This document shows, piece by piece, positions 23,819-32,771 of a DNA stretch of 64,000 bases. The stretch lies in assembly GCA_020636645.1 (NCBI GenBank), contig JACJXO010000001.1, positions 186,001-250,000 on the forward strand, in the 5' to 3' direction. Every line of letters starts with the position of its first letter. The stretch's first letter is position 1. The translations under genes and the position numbers were made by a program. The notes under the pieces were generated by a model, which was not told the origin of the DNA, searched no databases, and saw nothing but the letters and a program-made list of their open reading frames with translations. This DNA is from Chitinophagales bacterium (lineage in GTDB: Bacteria > Bacteroidota > Bacteroidia > Chitinophagales > BACL12).

Positions 23819-26257
23819 TTATCCACCATTTTCTTCCACCATACGCCTGATGCGGTCAGCCATGCGCTCAGAACTCATTTTTTCCCGCATGCTGTCCACC
23901 ACGATCGGGAAGCTGAAAGGCGAAAAACGGCTAGTCTTTCTGATCAGGACCTTCCCGTTGTGGATCCGTATCAAAGCCTTGCGAAGTCTGGCCTGGTCCA
24001 TCTGGTCGTTGATGACCTCCTCGTAGGATTGCCTCAGCAGCAGATGCCCCGGATCATACTGTGTCAGCACGTCGAACATGAGCTGGCTGGAAGATTGCAG
24101 GTGACGGTTCTTCTTGATCTTGCCCGGATATCCCTGGAAGACCATGCCGCTGATGACGGCAATATCGCGGAATTTCCGCCTGGCCATTTCCATGGCGTTG
24201 ACCGATCCGAACACGTCTTCGTCCATCTTCTGTGGATCCAGCAACCGGCGTACGAGGTCTTCGGTCAGTTCTATCTCTCGATTGCACAGCAATTCAAAGC
24301 CATAGTCATTCATGGCCAGCGAGATGCTGACAGGAAGTTCCCGGCTCAGACGGAATGCCGCCAGACTGCCCATGACCTCGTGCATCAACCGTCCCTCGAA
24401 GGGATAAAAGAACAGATGCACGCCATCTTCGCTGTCACTGTACTCCACCAATAGTTCATCGGGAGCGGGAATGGCTGTCCTGTTCCGCTGCAGGTCCAAT
24501 AAAGGAGCCAGCATGGCATATTCCTCATAGGTACCTGCCAACTCTTCTGCTTCGTGCAATTGTTTCCGCATCACCTCGGCCAGGTAGCCTGACAAGGGCA
24601 TTCTACCGCCCTGGTAGCTTGCGGTTCCCGCTTTCTGTTCCTTCGTTCTTCTGACCAGTGCGGTCATGTCTTTCAGCATGACGAATTCCAGGCATAGTCC
24701 GGCAAACCAGAACACATCGCCGGGTTTGAGTCTCGCGATGAAATATTCTTCTATGGTGCCCAGGGTGCCGCCTTTCAGATAGCTGACCCGCACTACCGGG
24801 TCGCTGACAATGGTTCCGATCTGCAATCTGTGTCTGATGGAGGCAGTTCTGTTGGCAATGCGATACCTTCCATCCTGCACCTCCACCCGATTGAAGTCAT
24901 CATATGCCTCGAAAGCTTTCCCGCCGTGTGTGATGAATGCCAGGCACCACTCCCATTCATCACGGGTCATTTCATGAAAAGCATGGGTGGCTTTTACTTC
25001 CCGGAAAATCTCTTTTTCCCGGAACCCTTCGCCGATGCTGAGCGTCACCAGGTATTGCACCAGCACATCGAAACTCTGAACAAAGGGCTCTCTCCTTTCT
25101 ACGATACCGGATCCAATCGCCTCTTTTAGTGCGGCTACTTCCACCAGTTCCAGGGCATGGGTGGGAATGAAATAAATATTGGAAACCGCACCAGGTTGGT
25201 GACCGCTTCTTCCTGCTCGCTGAGTGAAGCGGGCTACGCCTTTTGGGGAACCTATCTGGATGACCGTATCCACCGGCCGAAAGTCCACACCCAGATCCAG
25301 GCTCGATGTAGCGATGACCGCCTTCAGGGTACCGGCATGCAGCGATGACTCCACCCAGTCACGTACCTCACGGCTTAGTGAACCGTGGTGCATGGCCAGC
25401 TGACCGGCCAGCTCTTCTTCTGCCTGGAGTATCTGGTGATACCAGATCTCAGCCATGGCTCGTGTATTGGTGAAGATGAGCACCGTTCTGGCGCTCCAGA
25501 TGATGTCGATGATCCGGGGAAGCAGGCTCAGACCAATATGACCTGCCCAGGGAAGCAGGTCCATCTTTTCGGGCAATACGGTGTGTACCGCGATCTCCTT
25601 TTTGATATCACTCCGAACCACAGTGGTCTTTTCCGGAGGCATTTGCGTACCCACCAGTACTTCCATGGCTTCCACCAGGTTGCCGATGGTAGCAGAAATA
25701 CCCCAGGTACGAATGGCTGGCGACAAGGCTCTTAACCTGGACAGGGCCAGCTCCACCTGCACCCCGCGTTTGGACCCCAGCAGTTCATGCCATTCATCCA
25801 CCACTACTGCTTCCAGAGAGCTGAACAGTGCCGGGTAGCCTTTGGCTGCCAGCAGCACATGTAAACTTTCCGGAGTGATGATAAGTACCTCCGGCATTTT
25901 CTTTTTCTGTGCCTGTTTGGTTTTGGCATCCGTATCTCCGGTACGCATCTGTACCTGCCATCCGGACTCCATCGTATCGCAGGCGTGCTGCAGTGCGTTC
26001 ATGATGTCGCGGGCCAGCGCCCTGAGCGGGGTGATCCAGATGATCCTGAGATGCCCGGCCTTCTTCCGGTTGCTTTCCTGACTTATGGAATAACAGAGCG
26101 CAGGCAGGAACATGGCATAGGTCTTTCCGCTGCCGGTGGGTGCGTTGAGTAACCCGTGCAGACCTTCGGCATAGGCCTGTGCCAGCGATTCCTGGAAGGG
26201 AAAAGCCGACCACTCCTGACGTTCATACCAGGCTTTCAACAGTTTGTTGTACTCCAT
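23819..26257 (-). CDS. lhr: Lhr-type DEXH helicase (ligase-associated DNA repair type)
   Basis: An 812-residue superfamily 2 helicase. Walker A is APTGSGKT (39-46), motif II is VVDEWHE (DEXH), SAT is in the usual place, and motif VI is QRAGRSGHQPG; a winged-helix and Lhr-core C-terminal region follows. Length and order match the ligase-associated DEXH-box helicase group, which in other bacteria sits with an ATP-dependent ligase, a nuclease and a phosphoesterase for DNA repair. None of these partners is in the window. I start at 26257 because a longer frame would run through tRNA-Thr. Only 27 bases separate it from that tRNA and I see no terminator, so the two may share a transcript. Confidence 0.88.
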   Translation of the reverse strand: MEYNKLLKAWYERQEWSAFPFQESLAQAYAEGLHGLLNAPTGSGKTYAMFLPALCYSISQESNRKKAGHLRIIWITPLRALARDIMNALQHACDTMESGWQVQMRTGDTDAKTKQAQKKKMPEVLIITPESLHVLLAAKGYPALFSSLEAVVVDEWHELLGSKRGVQVELALSRLRALSPAIRTWGISATIGNLVEAMEVLVGTQMPPEKTTVVRSDIKKEIAVHTVLPEKMDLLPWAGHIGLSLLPRIIDIIWSARTVLIFTNTRAMAEIWYHQILQAEEELAGQLAMHHGSLSREVRDWVESSLHAGTLKAVIATSSLDLGVDFRPVDTVIQIGSPKGVARFTQRAGRSGHQPGAVSNIYFIPTHALELVEVAALKEAIGSGIVERREPFVQSFDVLVQYLVTLSIGEGFREKEIFREVKATHAFHEMTRDEWEWCLAFITHGGKAFEAYDDFNRVEVQDGRYRIANRTASIRHRLQIGTIVSDPVVRVSYLKGGTLGTIEEYFIARLKPGDVFWFAGLCLEFVMLKDMTALVRRTKEQKAGTASYQGGRMPLSGYLAEVMRKQLHEAEELAGTYEEYAMLAPLLDLQRNRTAIPAPDELLVEYSDSEDGVHLFFYPFEGRLMHEVMGSLAAFRLSRELPVSISLAMNDYGFELLCNREIELTEDLVRRLLDPQKMDEDVFGSVNAMEMARRKFRDIAVISGMVFQGYPGKIKKNRHLQSSSQLMFDVLTQYDPGHLLLRQSYEEVINDQMDQARLRKALIRIHNGKVLIRKTSRFSPFSFPIVVDSMREKMSSERMADRIRRMVEENGG

Positions 26258-26284
26258 ATGCCGATAGGGTGACGGAAGAGAAAG

Positions 26285-26357
26285 AGCCTCCCATCGGACT
26301 CGAACCGACGACCCGTTCATTACGAATGAACTGCTCTGCCAACTGAGCTAAGGAGGC
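26285..26357 (-). tRNA. tRNA-Thr (anticodon CGT)
   Basis: A 73-nt minus-strand cloverleaf. The acceptor GCCTCCT pairs with GGGAGGC, the D arm is GCTC...GAGC, the anticodon stem GTTCA/TGAAC has the loop TTCGTAA (anticodon CGT), and the T arm GTCGG/CCGAT has the loop TTCGAGT. No CCA is encoded. It lies just upstream of lhr on the same strand. Confidence 0.95.
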
Positions 26358-26365
26358 TGTTGTCA

Positions 26366-26373
26366 CAAATGTA
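26366..26373 (-). promoter_or_regulatory. -7 element TACATTTG for tRNA-Thr
   Basis: Exact TAnnTTTG match ending 8 bases before the mature tRNA 5' end, nearly the same spacing as at tRNA-Arg. Confidence 0.7.
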
Positions 26374-26470
26374 GAACGACCTGCCGATTAAAGGAAAACG
26401 GCTGCATGACAACGGTTCACAGCAGTTATTCCAATGATAAAAGTCTGTTCCTGCCTCTCCTTTTTTCAGC

Positions 26471-26478
26471 TATATTTG
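26471..26478 (+). promoter_or_regulatory. -7 element TATATTTG for the transhydrogenase operon
   Basis: Exact TAnnTTTG match followed by CG, 24 bases before the pntAA ATG, leaving a leader of about 20 bases. Confidence 0.6.
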
Positions 26479-26502
26479 CGCTACATTAAAAATCCTCTAC
26501 CT

Positions 26503-27633
26503 ATGGTAATAGGCATTCTGGGGGAGAAGGCCGACAACCGGGTCGCCATTACCCCTGAACATATTCAGCAGCTGAGTGGACTGAAAGCCGAAAAGATCCT
26601 GGTGGAATCAGGTGCCGGAAATAATGCCGGATATCCCGATTCATTGTATCAGGAAAAAGGCGCAGTTGTAACTGACCGGGCTTCCGTGCTGAGAGACGCT
26701 GACATGTTGCTGTGCATCCAGCCGATCGGAAGGCAGGAACTGGATTCCTTGAAAGGAAAGGTACTGGTGGGTGGTTTCAACCCCCTGGTCAATACTGATT
26801 TTGTAAAGGATGCACTGGGCGCAGGCGTATCTGCATTCAGCCTGGATGTCATCCCGCGTACCACCAGGGCACAGGCCATGGATATCCTGTCCAGTATGGC
26901 CACTGTGTCCGGATATAAGGCAGTGCTGGTTGCTGCTTCACACCTTCCCCGCTTCTTCCCCATGTTCATGACCGCAGCAGGTACCATCACACCTGCCAAG
27001 GTATTGGTACTGGGTGCAGGTGTGGCTGGTCTTCAGGCCATTGCAACCGCTAAAAGACTGGGTGCTGTTGTAGAAGCAAGTGATGTGCGTCAGGCAGCCC
27101 GCGAAGAAGTGCTCTCTCTGGGTGCCAAGTTCGTGGATGTGGAAGGCGCCACTGAAGACAAAAGTGCCGGCGGATATGCCGTAGAACAAACCGAAGAATT
27201 CAAGCAGCGGCAGCAGCAGGCTGTACAGGAACACGCCATGAAAAGTGATGTGGTCATCTGTACAGCGCAGATACCCGGAAGAAAGGCTCCGATACTACTG
27301 TTGAAGGATACCGTAGCACATATGAAACCCGGCTCTGTGATCATTGACCTTGCAGCATCTACCGGCGGAAACTGCGAAGTGACCGAAGACGGCAAGACCA
27401 TTCAGGTGAACGGTGTGACGGTAGTTGGCGACAGCGGCCTGGCTGCTACCATGCCATATGATGCCTCCAAGATGTTCGGCAAGAATATCATCAACTTCCT
27501 GAAGATCATGATCGATAAGGATGGAGCCATCCAGCTGAACTGGGAAGACGATCTCATTACCGGCACCTGTATTGCCCATGCCGGAGAGATCAGGAATGAA
27601 CGGGTGAAGAACATCATGCAAGTATCCGCTTAA
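26503..27633 (+). CDS. pntAA: NAD(P) transhydrogenase alpha subunit, NAD-binding part (domain I)
   Basis: A 376-residue soluble NAD(H)-binding subunit of the proton-translocating transhydrogenase. It starts VIGILGEKADNRVAITPEH, typical of domain I. The Rossmann loop is GAGVAGLQAIATAKRLGA, and the mobile loop region ends IIDLAASTGGNCE. Hydride passes from NADH here to NADP+ on the beta subunit, driven by proton flow. I use the ATG at 26503, since upstream residues are unlike the family. The split alpha chain (separate domain I and membrane part) is the three-gene form known from Rhodospirillum rubrum. Confidence 0.94.
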   Translation: MVIGILGEKADNRVAITPEHIQQLSGLKAEKILVESGAGNNAGYPDSLYQEKGAVVTDRASVLRDADMLLCIQPIGRQELDSLKGKVLVGGFNPLVNTDFVKDALGAGVSAFSLDVIPRTTRAQAMDILSSMATVSGYKAVLVAASHLPRFFPMFMTAAGTITPAKVLVLGAGVAGLQAIATAKRLGAVVEASDVRQAAREEVLSLGAKFVDVEGATEDKSAGGYAVEQTEEFKQRQQQAVQEHAMKSDVVICTAQIPGRKAPILLLKDTVAHMKPGSVIIDLAASTGGNCEVTEDGKTIQVNGVTVVGDSGLAATMPYDASKMFGKNIINFLKIMIDKDGAIQLNWEDDLITGTCIAHAGEIRNERVKNIMQVSA

Positions 27634-27643
27634 AAAATTACCT

Positions 27644-27973
27644 ATGACCATCTTAAGTAATACCATCACCATCTTCGGGATAGATACTCCCTGGGATGTG
27701 ATCTATGTGATCATCATTGCCGCCTTTTTAGGGGTGGAAGTGATCAGCAATGTACCGGCCATCCTGCACACACCTTTGATGAGTGGTGCCAACGCTATTC
27801 ACGGAGTGGTGATAGTTGGTTCCATCATAGTTATGGGACATGCAGATCCTGGAAATACCCTGGCACTTGTGCTGGGTTTTCTGGCCGTGATCCTCGGAAC
27901 ACTCAACGTGGTAGGTGGTTTCGTGGTGACCAACCGCATGCTGGAAATGTTCAGAAAAAAAGAAAAGAAATAA
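27644..27973 (+). CDS. pntAB: NAD(P) transhydrogenase alpha subunit, membrane part
   Basis: A 109-residue membrane protein with three hydrophobic helices (about 17-35, 45-65, 70-92) and the conserved stretch SNVPAILHTPLMSGANAIHG, which lines the proton path in the family. It ends in a lysine-rich tail. It begins 10 bases after pntAA and completes domain II with the helices of PntB. Confidence 0.94.
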   Translation: MTILSNTITIFGIDTPWDVIYVIIIAAFLGVEVISNVPAILHTPLMSGANAIHGVVIVGSIIVMGHADPGNTLALVLGFLAVILGTLNVVGGFVVTNRMLEMFRKKEKK

Positions 27974-27999
27974 CCGGCTCTCAGCCCAATACATAAGTT

Positions 28000-29406
28000 A
28001 TGGAGAACATGGACCTGTTGAAGATCAGCTATCTGCTTGGATCTTTGAGTTTCATTGTGGGATTAAAAATGTTGTCGAGTCCCGATTCTGCCCGAAAGGG
28101 GAATCTGTATGCTGCAGTTGGTATGCTGATCGCCATTCTGGCTACCATCTTTTTTCATGAACATACAAATGCCGAAACCGGAGAGGTTGAGCGTATCGGT
28201 AATCTCGGATATATCATTGGTGGTATTGCCATCGGAACCATTGTAGGTTATCTGGCAGCCATGAAGGTCAAGATGACGGCTATGCCGCAGATGGTCTCCT
28301 TGTTCAATGGTATGGGTGGCGCCTGTGCGGCCCTGATCGGCATCGTGGAAATGAGCACCCACCATCCGGAATTCTGGGGTGAGCGTCTCATTATCTTCCT
28401 CGGACTGATGATCGGTTCAGTATCGTTCAGCGGTTCGATGATCGCTTACGGCAAGCTGGAAGGCAAGATCCGCGACATTGGCAGCAAGGTGCAGCAGGTA
28501 TTTAACAACACTTTTGTTTTTGCCATTCTTGCTTTGGTAATATATGCCTCCATTCAGCCTGATGTATTGAGTGGAAATGCCATCTGGGTCATCTTCGGAT
28601 GTTCCCTGCTGTATGGTATCCTGTTTGTGATGCCTATTGGTGGAGCTGACATGCCGGTTGTTATATCATTGCTGAATTCATTTACCGGAGTAGCCGCCGC
28701 CTTTGGCGGATTTCTGTATGACAACCAGGTGATGCTGACCGGTGGTATCCTGGTAGGTTCTGCCGGTACCATCCTGACCATCCTGATGTGTAAGGCCATG
28801 AACCGCTCACTGTGGAATGTGATCATAGGTGCTTTCAGTGCCAGCGGCGGACCGGCCAAATCAACCGAAGGGCTGTCCATCCGTGAGATCAATGTAACGG
28901 ATTCCGCTATCCTGTGCAGCTATGCACAAAGGGTTGTGATCGTACCCGGATATGGACTGGCAGTTGCCCAGGCTCAGCACGTATGTCATGAATTCGAAAA
29001 AGTGCTGGAGGATAAGGGTGTGGAAGTCGAATTCGCTATCCATCCGGTAGCAGGTCGGATGCCCGGACACATGAACGTATTGCTCGCTGAGGCAGATGTT
29101 CCCTATCCGAAACTGAAGGAGATGGATGACATCAATCCGTCACTGCCCAATACAGATGTGGTCATTGTGATCGGGGCGAACGATGTGGTCAACCCGGCTG
29201 CAGAAACGGATCCTTCCTCTCCTATTTACGGTATGCCCATCATCAAGGCCAATACAGCCAAGAACATCATTGTGATGAAGCGCAGCATGGCAAAAGGCTA
29301 TGCAGGTATCGAGAACGAATTATTCTATGATGACAAGACCCGGATGCTGTTTGGCGATGCCAAGGCAACCCTGGAAAAACTGATCGCTGAAGTGAAAAGC
29401 GTTTGA
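28000..29406 (+). CDS. pntB: NAD(P) transhydrogenase beta subunit
   Basis: A 468-residue protein. About residues 1-270 hold nine membrane helices, with MVSLFNGMGG and SLLNSFTGVAAA typical of the proton channel. About residues 290-468 form the NADP-binding domain III (VIVPGYGLAVAQAQH, HPVAGRMPGHMNVL, IGANDVVNPAA). It closes the pnt operon, which ends at the terminator at 29428-29451. The enzyme supplies NADPH from NADH at the expense of the proton gradient. Confidence 0.96.
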   Translation: MENMDLLKISYLLGSLSFIVGLKMLSSPDSARKGNLYAAVGMLIAILATIFFHEHTNAETGEVERIGNLGYIIGGIAIGTIVGYLAAMKVKMTAMPQMVSLFNGMGGACAALIGIVEMSTHHPEFWGERLIIFLGLMIGSVSFSGSMIAYGKLEGKIRDIGSKVQQVFNNTFVFAILALVIYASIQPDVLSGNAIWVIFGCSLLYGILFVMPIGGADMPVVISLLNSFTGVAAAFGGFLYDNQVMLTGGILVGSAGTILTILMCKAMNRSLWNVIIGAFSASGGPAKSTEGLSIREINVTDSAILCSYAQRVVIVPGYGLAVAQAQHVCHEFEKVLEDKGVEVEFAIHPVAGRMPGHMNVLLAEADVPYPKLKEMDDINPSLPNTDVVIVIGANDVVNPAAETDPSSPIYGMPIIKANTAKNIIVMKRSMAKGYAGIENELFYDDKTRMLFGDAKATLEKLIAEVKSV

Positions 29407-29427
29407 TAAGAACAACCATAAAAGAAG

Positions 29428-29451
29428 GCCGGTCAGTGACCGGCTTTTTTT
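29428..29451 (+). terminator. Rho-independent terminator of the pnt operon
   Basis: The stem GCCGGT/ACCGGC with loop CAGTG is followed by seven T on the plus strand. The T run touches the stop of the converging DUF3667 gene. Confidence 0.9.
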
Positions 29452-30295
29452 ATGTGGTATAGAAAGTGACCCAAAACAAAATAAAACGATAAGCCTGCAG
29501 ACTCACAGCTACCCATGCAAGCATGAACACTGTTCTCCAGGCTGCACCTCCTGTGGTGCATGCATACATTGTTCTGAAGCTTCTGAATAAAAAATAGATC
29601 AGCGAAAACAGGATGAGAACAGTGAACAGCTGATCATTAAGATATGGCCTGAGGTCTGCTCCTGCCAGCTGACCAATGAGTACTATCGGAAAGATCAGCA
29701 AGGCGAGTGCAATAGTATTTACAAAAAGATTATATATATTGACCTCCAGTGACATGATAAAATGATCGCCGAAGTATCGGTTTTTTTTCATCGCAACAAC
29801 TGCAAAACCAATGCTGATCAGAAACACCATGGTGATCAATAACAGTTTGGCATTGGAGGTGGATGCTGCATTATAGGCCACTGCATATTCATCCATAGAG
29901 ATACTGCGATCTGCAAGTCTGCCTTCCACAGACGGCATGATCCAACTTTTATAAGGCATCATTTGTGTCTGTACATACAGGCTGGAATCAAATGTTTCCA
30001 GAATGGGAATCAGGAAATAGATCAGGTTACCAATAAAGAATAAGGATACGGGAGCAGTGTAGCTGACCCTTCTGCCAGCTGCATAATCAAGGCTGAGTTT
30101 ACCGGGGTTTACAATAACAGAACGCAAGGTTCTCCAAGCCTTATTATCAGCAAAAGTAACTGCACTGACCAGCTGGTGCAGGTAGTATTTCAGTTTCCGG
30201 TCATTTGGATCCAGTCTTTTCTCACCACACACATGACAGTATAAACCTTCATGTGTCTGGCCACAGGATACGCAGGTATGTTGTACATCAGACAT
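29450..30295 (-). CDS. DUF3667-type membrane protein with zinc ribbon
   Basis: A 281-residue protein. The N-terminal zinc ribbon has C8, C11, C20 and C23 (CVSCG...CHVCGEKR). A conserved amphipathic part follows (KYYLHQLVSAVTF, then RTLRSVIVNPGKLSLDYAAGRR) and then four or five membrane helices. This order is that of DUF3667 proteins, common in Bacteroidota and of unknown role. The ATG at 30295 is chosen over an in-frame TTG at 30316. Confidence 0.82.
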   Translation of the reverse strand: MSDVQHTCVSCGQTHEGLYCHVCGEKRLDPNDRKLKYYLHQLVSAVTFADNKAWRTLRSVIVNPGKLSLDYAAGRRVSYTAPVSLFFIGNLIYFLIPILETFDSSLYVQTQMMPYKSWIMPSVEGRLADRSISMDEYAVAYNAASTSNAKLLLITMVFLISIGFAVVAMKKNRYFGDHFIMSLEVNIYNLFVNTIALALLIFPIVLIGQLAGADLRPYLNDQLFTVLILFSLIYFLFRSFRTMYACTTGGAAWRTVFMLAWVAVSLQAYRFILFWVTFYTT

Positions 30296-30338
30296 GCCAG
30301 GAAATGATCCGGTCAATTCTTAAAGCCTAAATACTTCG

Positions 30339-32687
30339 CTATTGAATGATGAGCCTGATCTCCTGACAGCTCTGTGCTGATCTAAGCTGGACCAGATACA
30401 TGCCTGAAGGAAGTCCGGTTTCAACCAGTATTTCTTCTTCGCTACCATCGCAAACCTGTTCAAACACAACACTTCCTGCCATATCTACTACCCTGACAGT
30501 CAGTTCAGATCCGGAAGACTGTGGTGTCTGAATATAAAAACTACCGGTTGTGGGATTGGGGTAAATAGCCGGATCTGCCGGATCAGTGCTTCCCAGGCGC
30601 ATGGTAGTAGCAACTGATTCAATGGGAGAATAGCTGCTGAATGAACCAGCGCAGTTACTTCTTGCCCTGTACTCATAGGTAGTACCGGGTGTCAGCCCGG
30701 TAAGTTTCACATTCAAAGTGATGGTGGTCTTCTTTGACCATGCAGCAGTTCCGGCTTGTCTGTACTGCACCTGGTAGTAATCTGCGCCCGGCACTTCTGA
30801 CCACCCCAGTCTGATCTGATTGGAGCTGACCAGCAGTACCACCAAGGGTGAAGGGGGCTCGCAGTCGAGTACTACCGTTACATCCTGACAAAACTCATCT
30901 GTACTCAGGTCATTGGAGGCAGTCAGACAGACATTGTACACACCGGGGACTGCATAGGTATGCACGGGGTCTTCTATGGTGCTGGAATATCCGTCGCCGA
31001 AATCCCATGCATAGGTATCTGCAAACAGTGAGTTGTTGTTGAACAGCACTGTAGGGCCATCTACAAAATAGGTAAAGGCAGCTGTTGCGGGTTCAGCAGG
31101 AACAAAATCTGCATCAGTAAAGGTCACCCCGTCAATATAATAGAATTGTGGCGGGGACAGATCTGTGGCGCCAGGAACGGCAAATACTATGGGAAGCTCG
31201 TACTCACCAAAACCATTATCCAGGGTAACACCGGCTGTGGTGGGGAAAAAACCATCAAAAACAAAGGCAGTTCCCATTGTAAGATTCACGGTCTCCGTAA
31301 AGGTATTGGAGACCACATCATACCCTTTCACATAGATATTAGGGCGGTCATTTACGTAAGCCATGAGTGAATCACTTACATTCCAGCAGAAAAAAAGTTT
31401 GCTGCCATCAGGTGTTCTGGATATCTGAGTCTGGTTCTGAATTTCAGCTGAACCGATAAATGCCTTATCCAGTGTAGTATAGCCCAATGCTTCTCCCTGC
31501 CAGTCCGTTCCATCGCTGGTGCTGAGATGCAAAAAGACATTGGAATTGCTGTAGATAAACATGATAGAATCTGCATAATTGCTGGTATATCTGCTGAATA
31601 CCTCAGAAAAAATATGCAGACGACCTGTTACATCAACTGTAGCTGAAACCTGTTCAAAATAGGGTATGTATTCTCCGGCATCTACGGTTGCAAACATCCA
31701 TTCTTCCATTAGTGGCATGGCGGTCCAGTCAAAGGATGGCAACTGATTCCATGTAGCTCCTGCATCTGTGGTCTTATAAATGACAGGTGCCATGGTTTTG
31801 ACCACATCATCTGAGAGGCAACCGAGAAGGACCGCATATCCGATCGTACCGGTAGGATCAAAACTGGTCTCACCTTCACCATTAGCCACTACCAGCTCAC
31901 CGTCACTCACATACCAGTCTGGTTCAAAGACATGTTCGTTTCTTATAAAAGTCTTGGAAGGCGGGTGGAACACATGTTTAACAGTGCTGAAATGATTGCC
32001 GGGTACAAATGTCTTCAGATCCCAGATGCTGCCATCATTGTAGGTCATCAGGCCACCTGTCAGGTAATCTTCATGAGCATCATCCGTAGAATAATAGGTT
32101 TCATTCAGGTAATCCATATCCATTGCTGTAGAAATATGGAAAGAGCTTCCCCATGAACCACCTGCAGCAGGATCCAGTTCAGGGCCATGAGCCAGAACGA
32201 AGACATTATCAGTCAAGGTATTTCCCGGTGGATTCCACAGTGTGATGGACGGGTATCTTCCTCCTATTACTTCAGGCTCAGCTCCTGCATTATAAGAAGG
32301 TGTAAGGCTTTGGTTAATGGTCCATGTTGCACCACCGTCAGTGCTGCTGTCAAATGATAAGCCTCCGCTGCCTCCGGTAGTACCCGCATTATGTCTGTGT
32401 ATGAATACAACTGTATTCAGCTCAGGAAGACATGCAACTTGTGACGGACTATTATTAAGGGTGGTGTACAGATTATAAGCTGTGCCGATAGGAATAAACT
32501 CCAACCCGGTCCGGGTTGAAGAAGATTGTTCCGGTTGTGCCATCAGTTCCAGCACGCCTGATCTGCTTTCACTCTGCAGAGGGCTGACACCAATGGCTGG
32601 TGATGAGTTCTGGACCTCCTGGGCATGAACAGAGCTAAACCAGCAACTGACAGCAGCCAGCAGGGAAAGGGTAATGTGTGGTTTCAT
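30339..32687 (-). CDS. Secreted multidomain protein with PKD, FN3 and T9SS tail
   Basis: A 782-residue exported protein. A signal peptide ends at VHAQ (about residue 23). Residues about 60-500 resemble a beta-propeller/sialidase-like fold with repeated Asp/Gly turns (SSTDGGATWTI, KTTDAGATWNQL), as in BNR-repeat proteins. A PKD domain (about 520-600, YAWDFGDG) and an FN3 domain (about 605-695) follow, and a type IX sorting domain (about 705-782, YPNPTTGSFYIQ) closes the protein. It should be exported and attached to or released from the surface. Substrate unknown. No catalytic residues can be assigned with confidence. Confidence 0.85.
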   Translation of the reverse strand: MKPHITLSLLAAVSCWFSSVHAQEVQNSSPAIGVSPLQSESRSGVLELMAQPEQSSSTRTGLEFIPIGTAYNLYTTLNNSPSQVACLPELNTVVFIHRHNAGTTGGSGGLSFDSSTDGGATWTINQSLTPSYNAGAEPEVIGGRYPSITLWNPPGNTLTDNVFVLAHGPELDPAAGGSWGSSFHISTAMDMDYLNETYYSTDDAHEDYLTGGLMTYNDGSIWDLKTFVPGNHFSTVKHVFHPPSKTFIRNEHVFEPDWYVSDGELVVANGEGETSFDPTGTIGYAVLLGCLSDDVVKTMAPVIYKTTDAGATWNQLPSFDWTAMPLMEEWMFATVDAGEYIPYFEQVSATVDVTGRLHIFSEVFSRYTSNYADSIMFIYSNSNVFLHLSTSDGTDWQGEALGYTTLDKAFIGSAEIQNQTQISRTPDGSKLFFCWNVSDSLMAYVNDRPNIYVKGYDVVSNTFTETVNLTMGTAFVFDGFFPTTAGVTLDNGFGEYELPIVFAVPGATDLSPPQFYYIDGVTFTDADFVPAEPATAAFTYFVDGPTVLFNNNSLFADTYAWDFGDGYSSTIEDPVHTYAVPGVYNVCLTASNDLSTDEFCQDVTVVLDCEPPSPLVVLLVSSNQIRLGWSEVPGADYYQVQYRQAGTAAWSKKTTITLNVKLTGLTPGTTYEYRARSNCAGSFSSYSPIESVATTMRLGSTDPADPAIYPNPTTGSFYIQTPQSSGSELTVRVVDMAGSVVFEQVCDGSEEEILVETGLPSGMYLVQLRSAQSCQEIRLIIQ

Positions 32688-32724
32688 AGGATCTACTTCA
32701 AAAAAGTCTGAATGGAATAAAAAT

Positions 32725-32756
32725 AAAAAAAGGAGCAGATATCTGCTCCTTTTTTA
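32725..32756 (-). terminator. Terminator after the lamin-tail T9SS gene
   Basis: The stem AGGAGCAGAT/ATCTGCTCCT is flanked by A and T runs, so it can work in both directions. On the minus strand it ends the gene at 32772-34841. Confidence 0.85.
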
Positions 32757-32771
32757 GAACATGAATGTTCA

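Noticed and set aside
26258..26320. Longer N-terminus for the Lhr helicase
   Set aside because: The extra codons pass through tRNA-Thr (26285-26357), so they cannot be the normal coding start.
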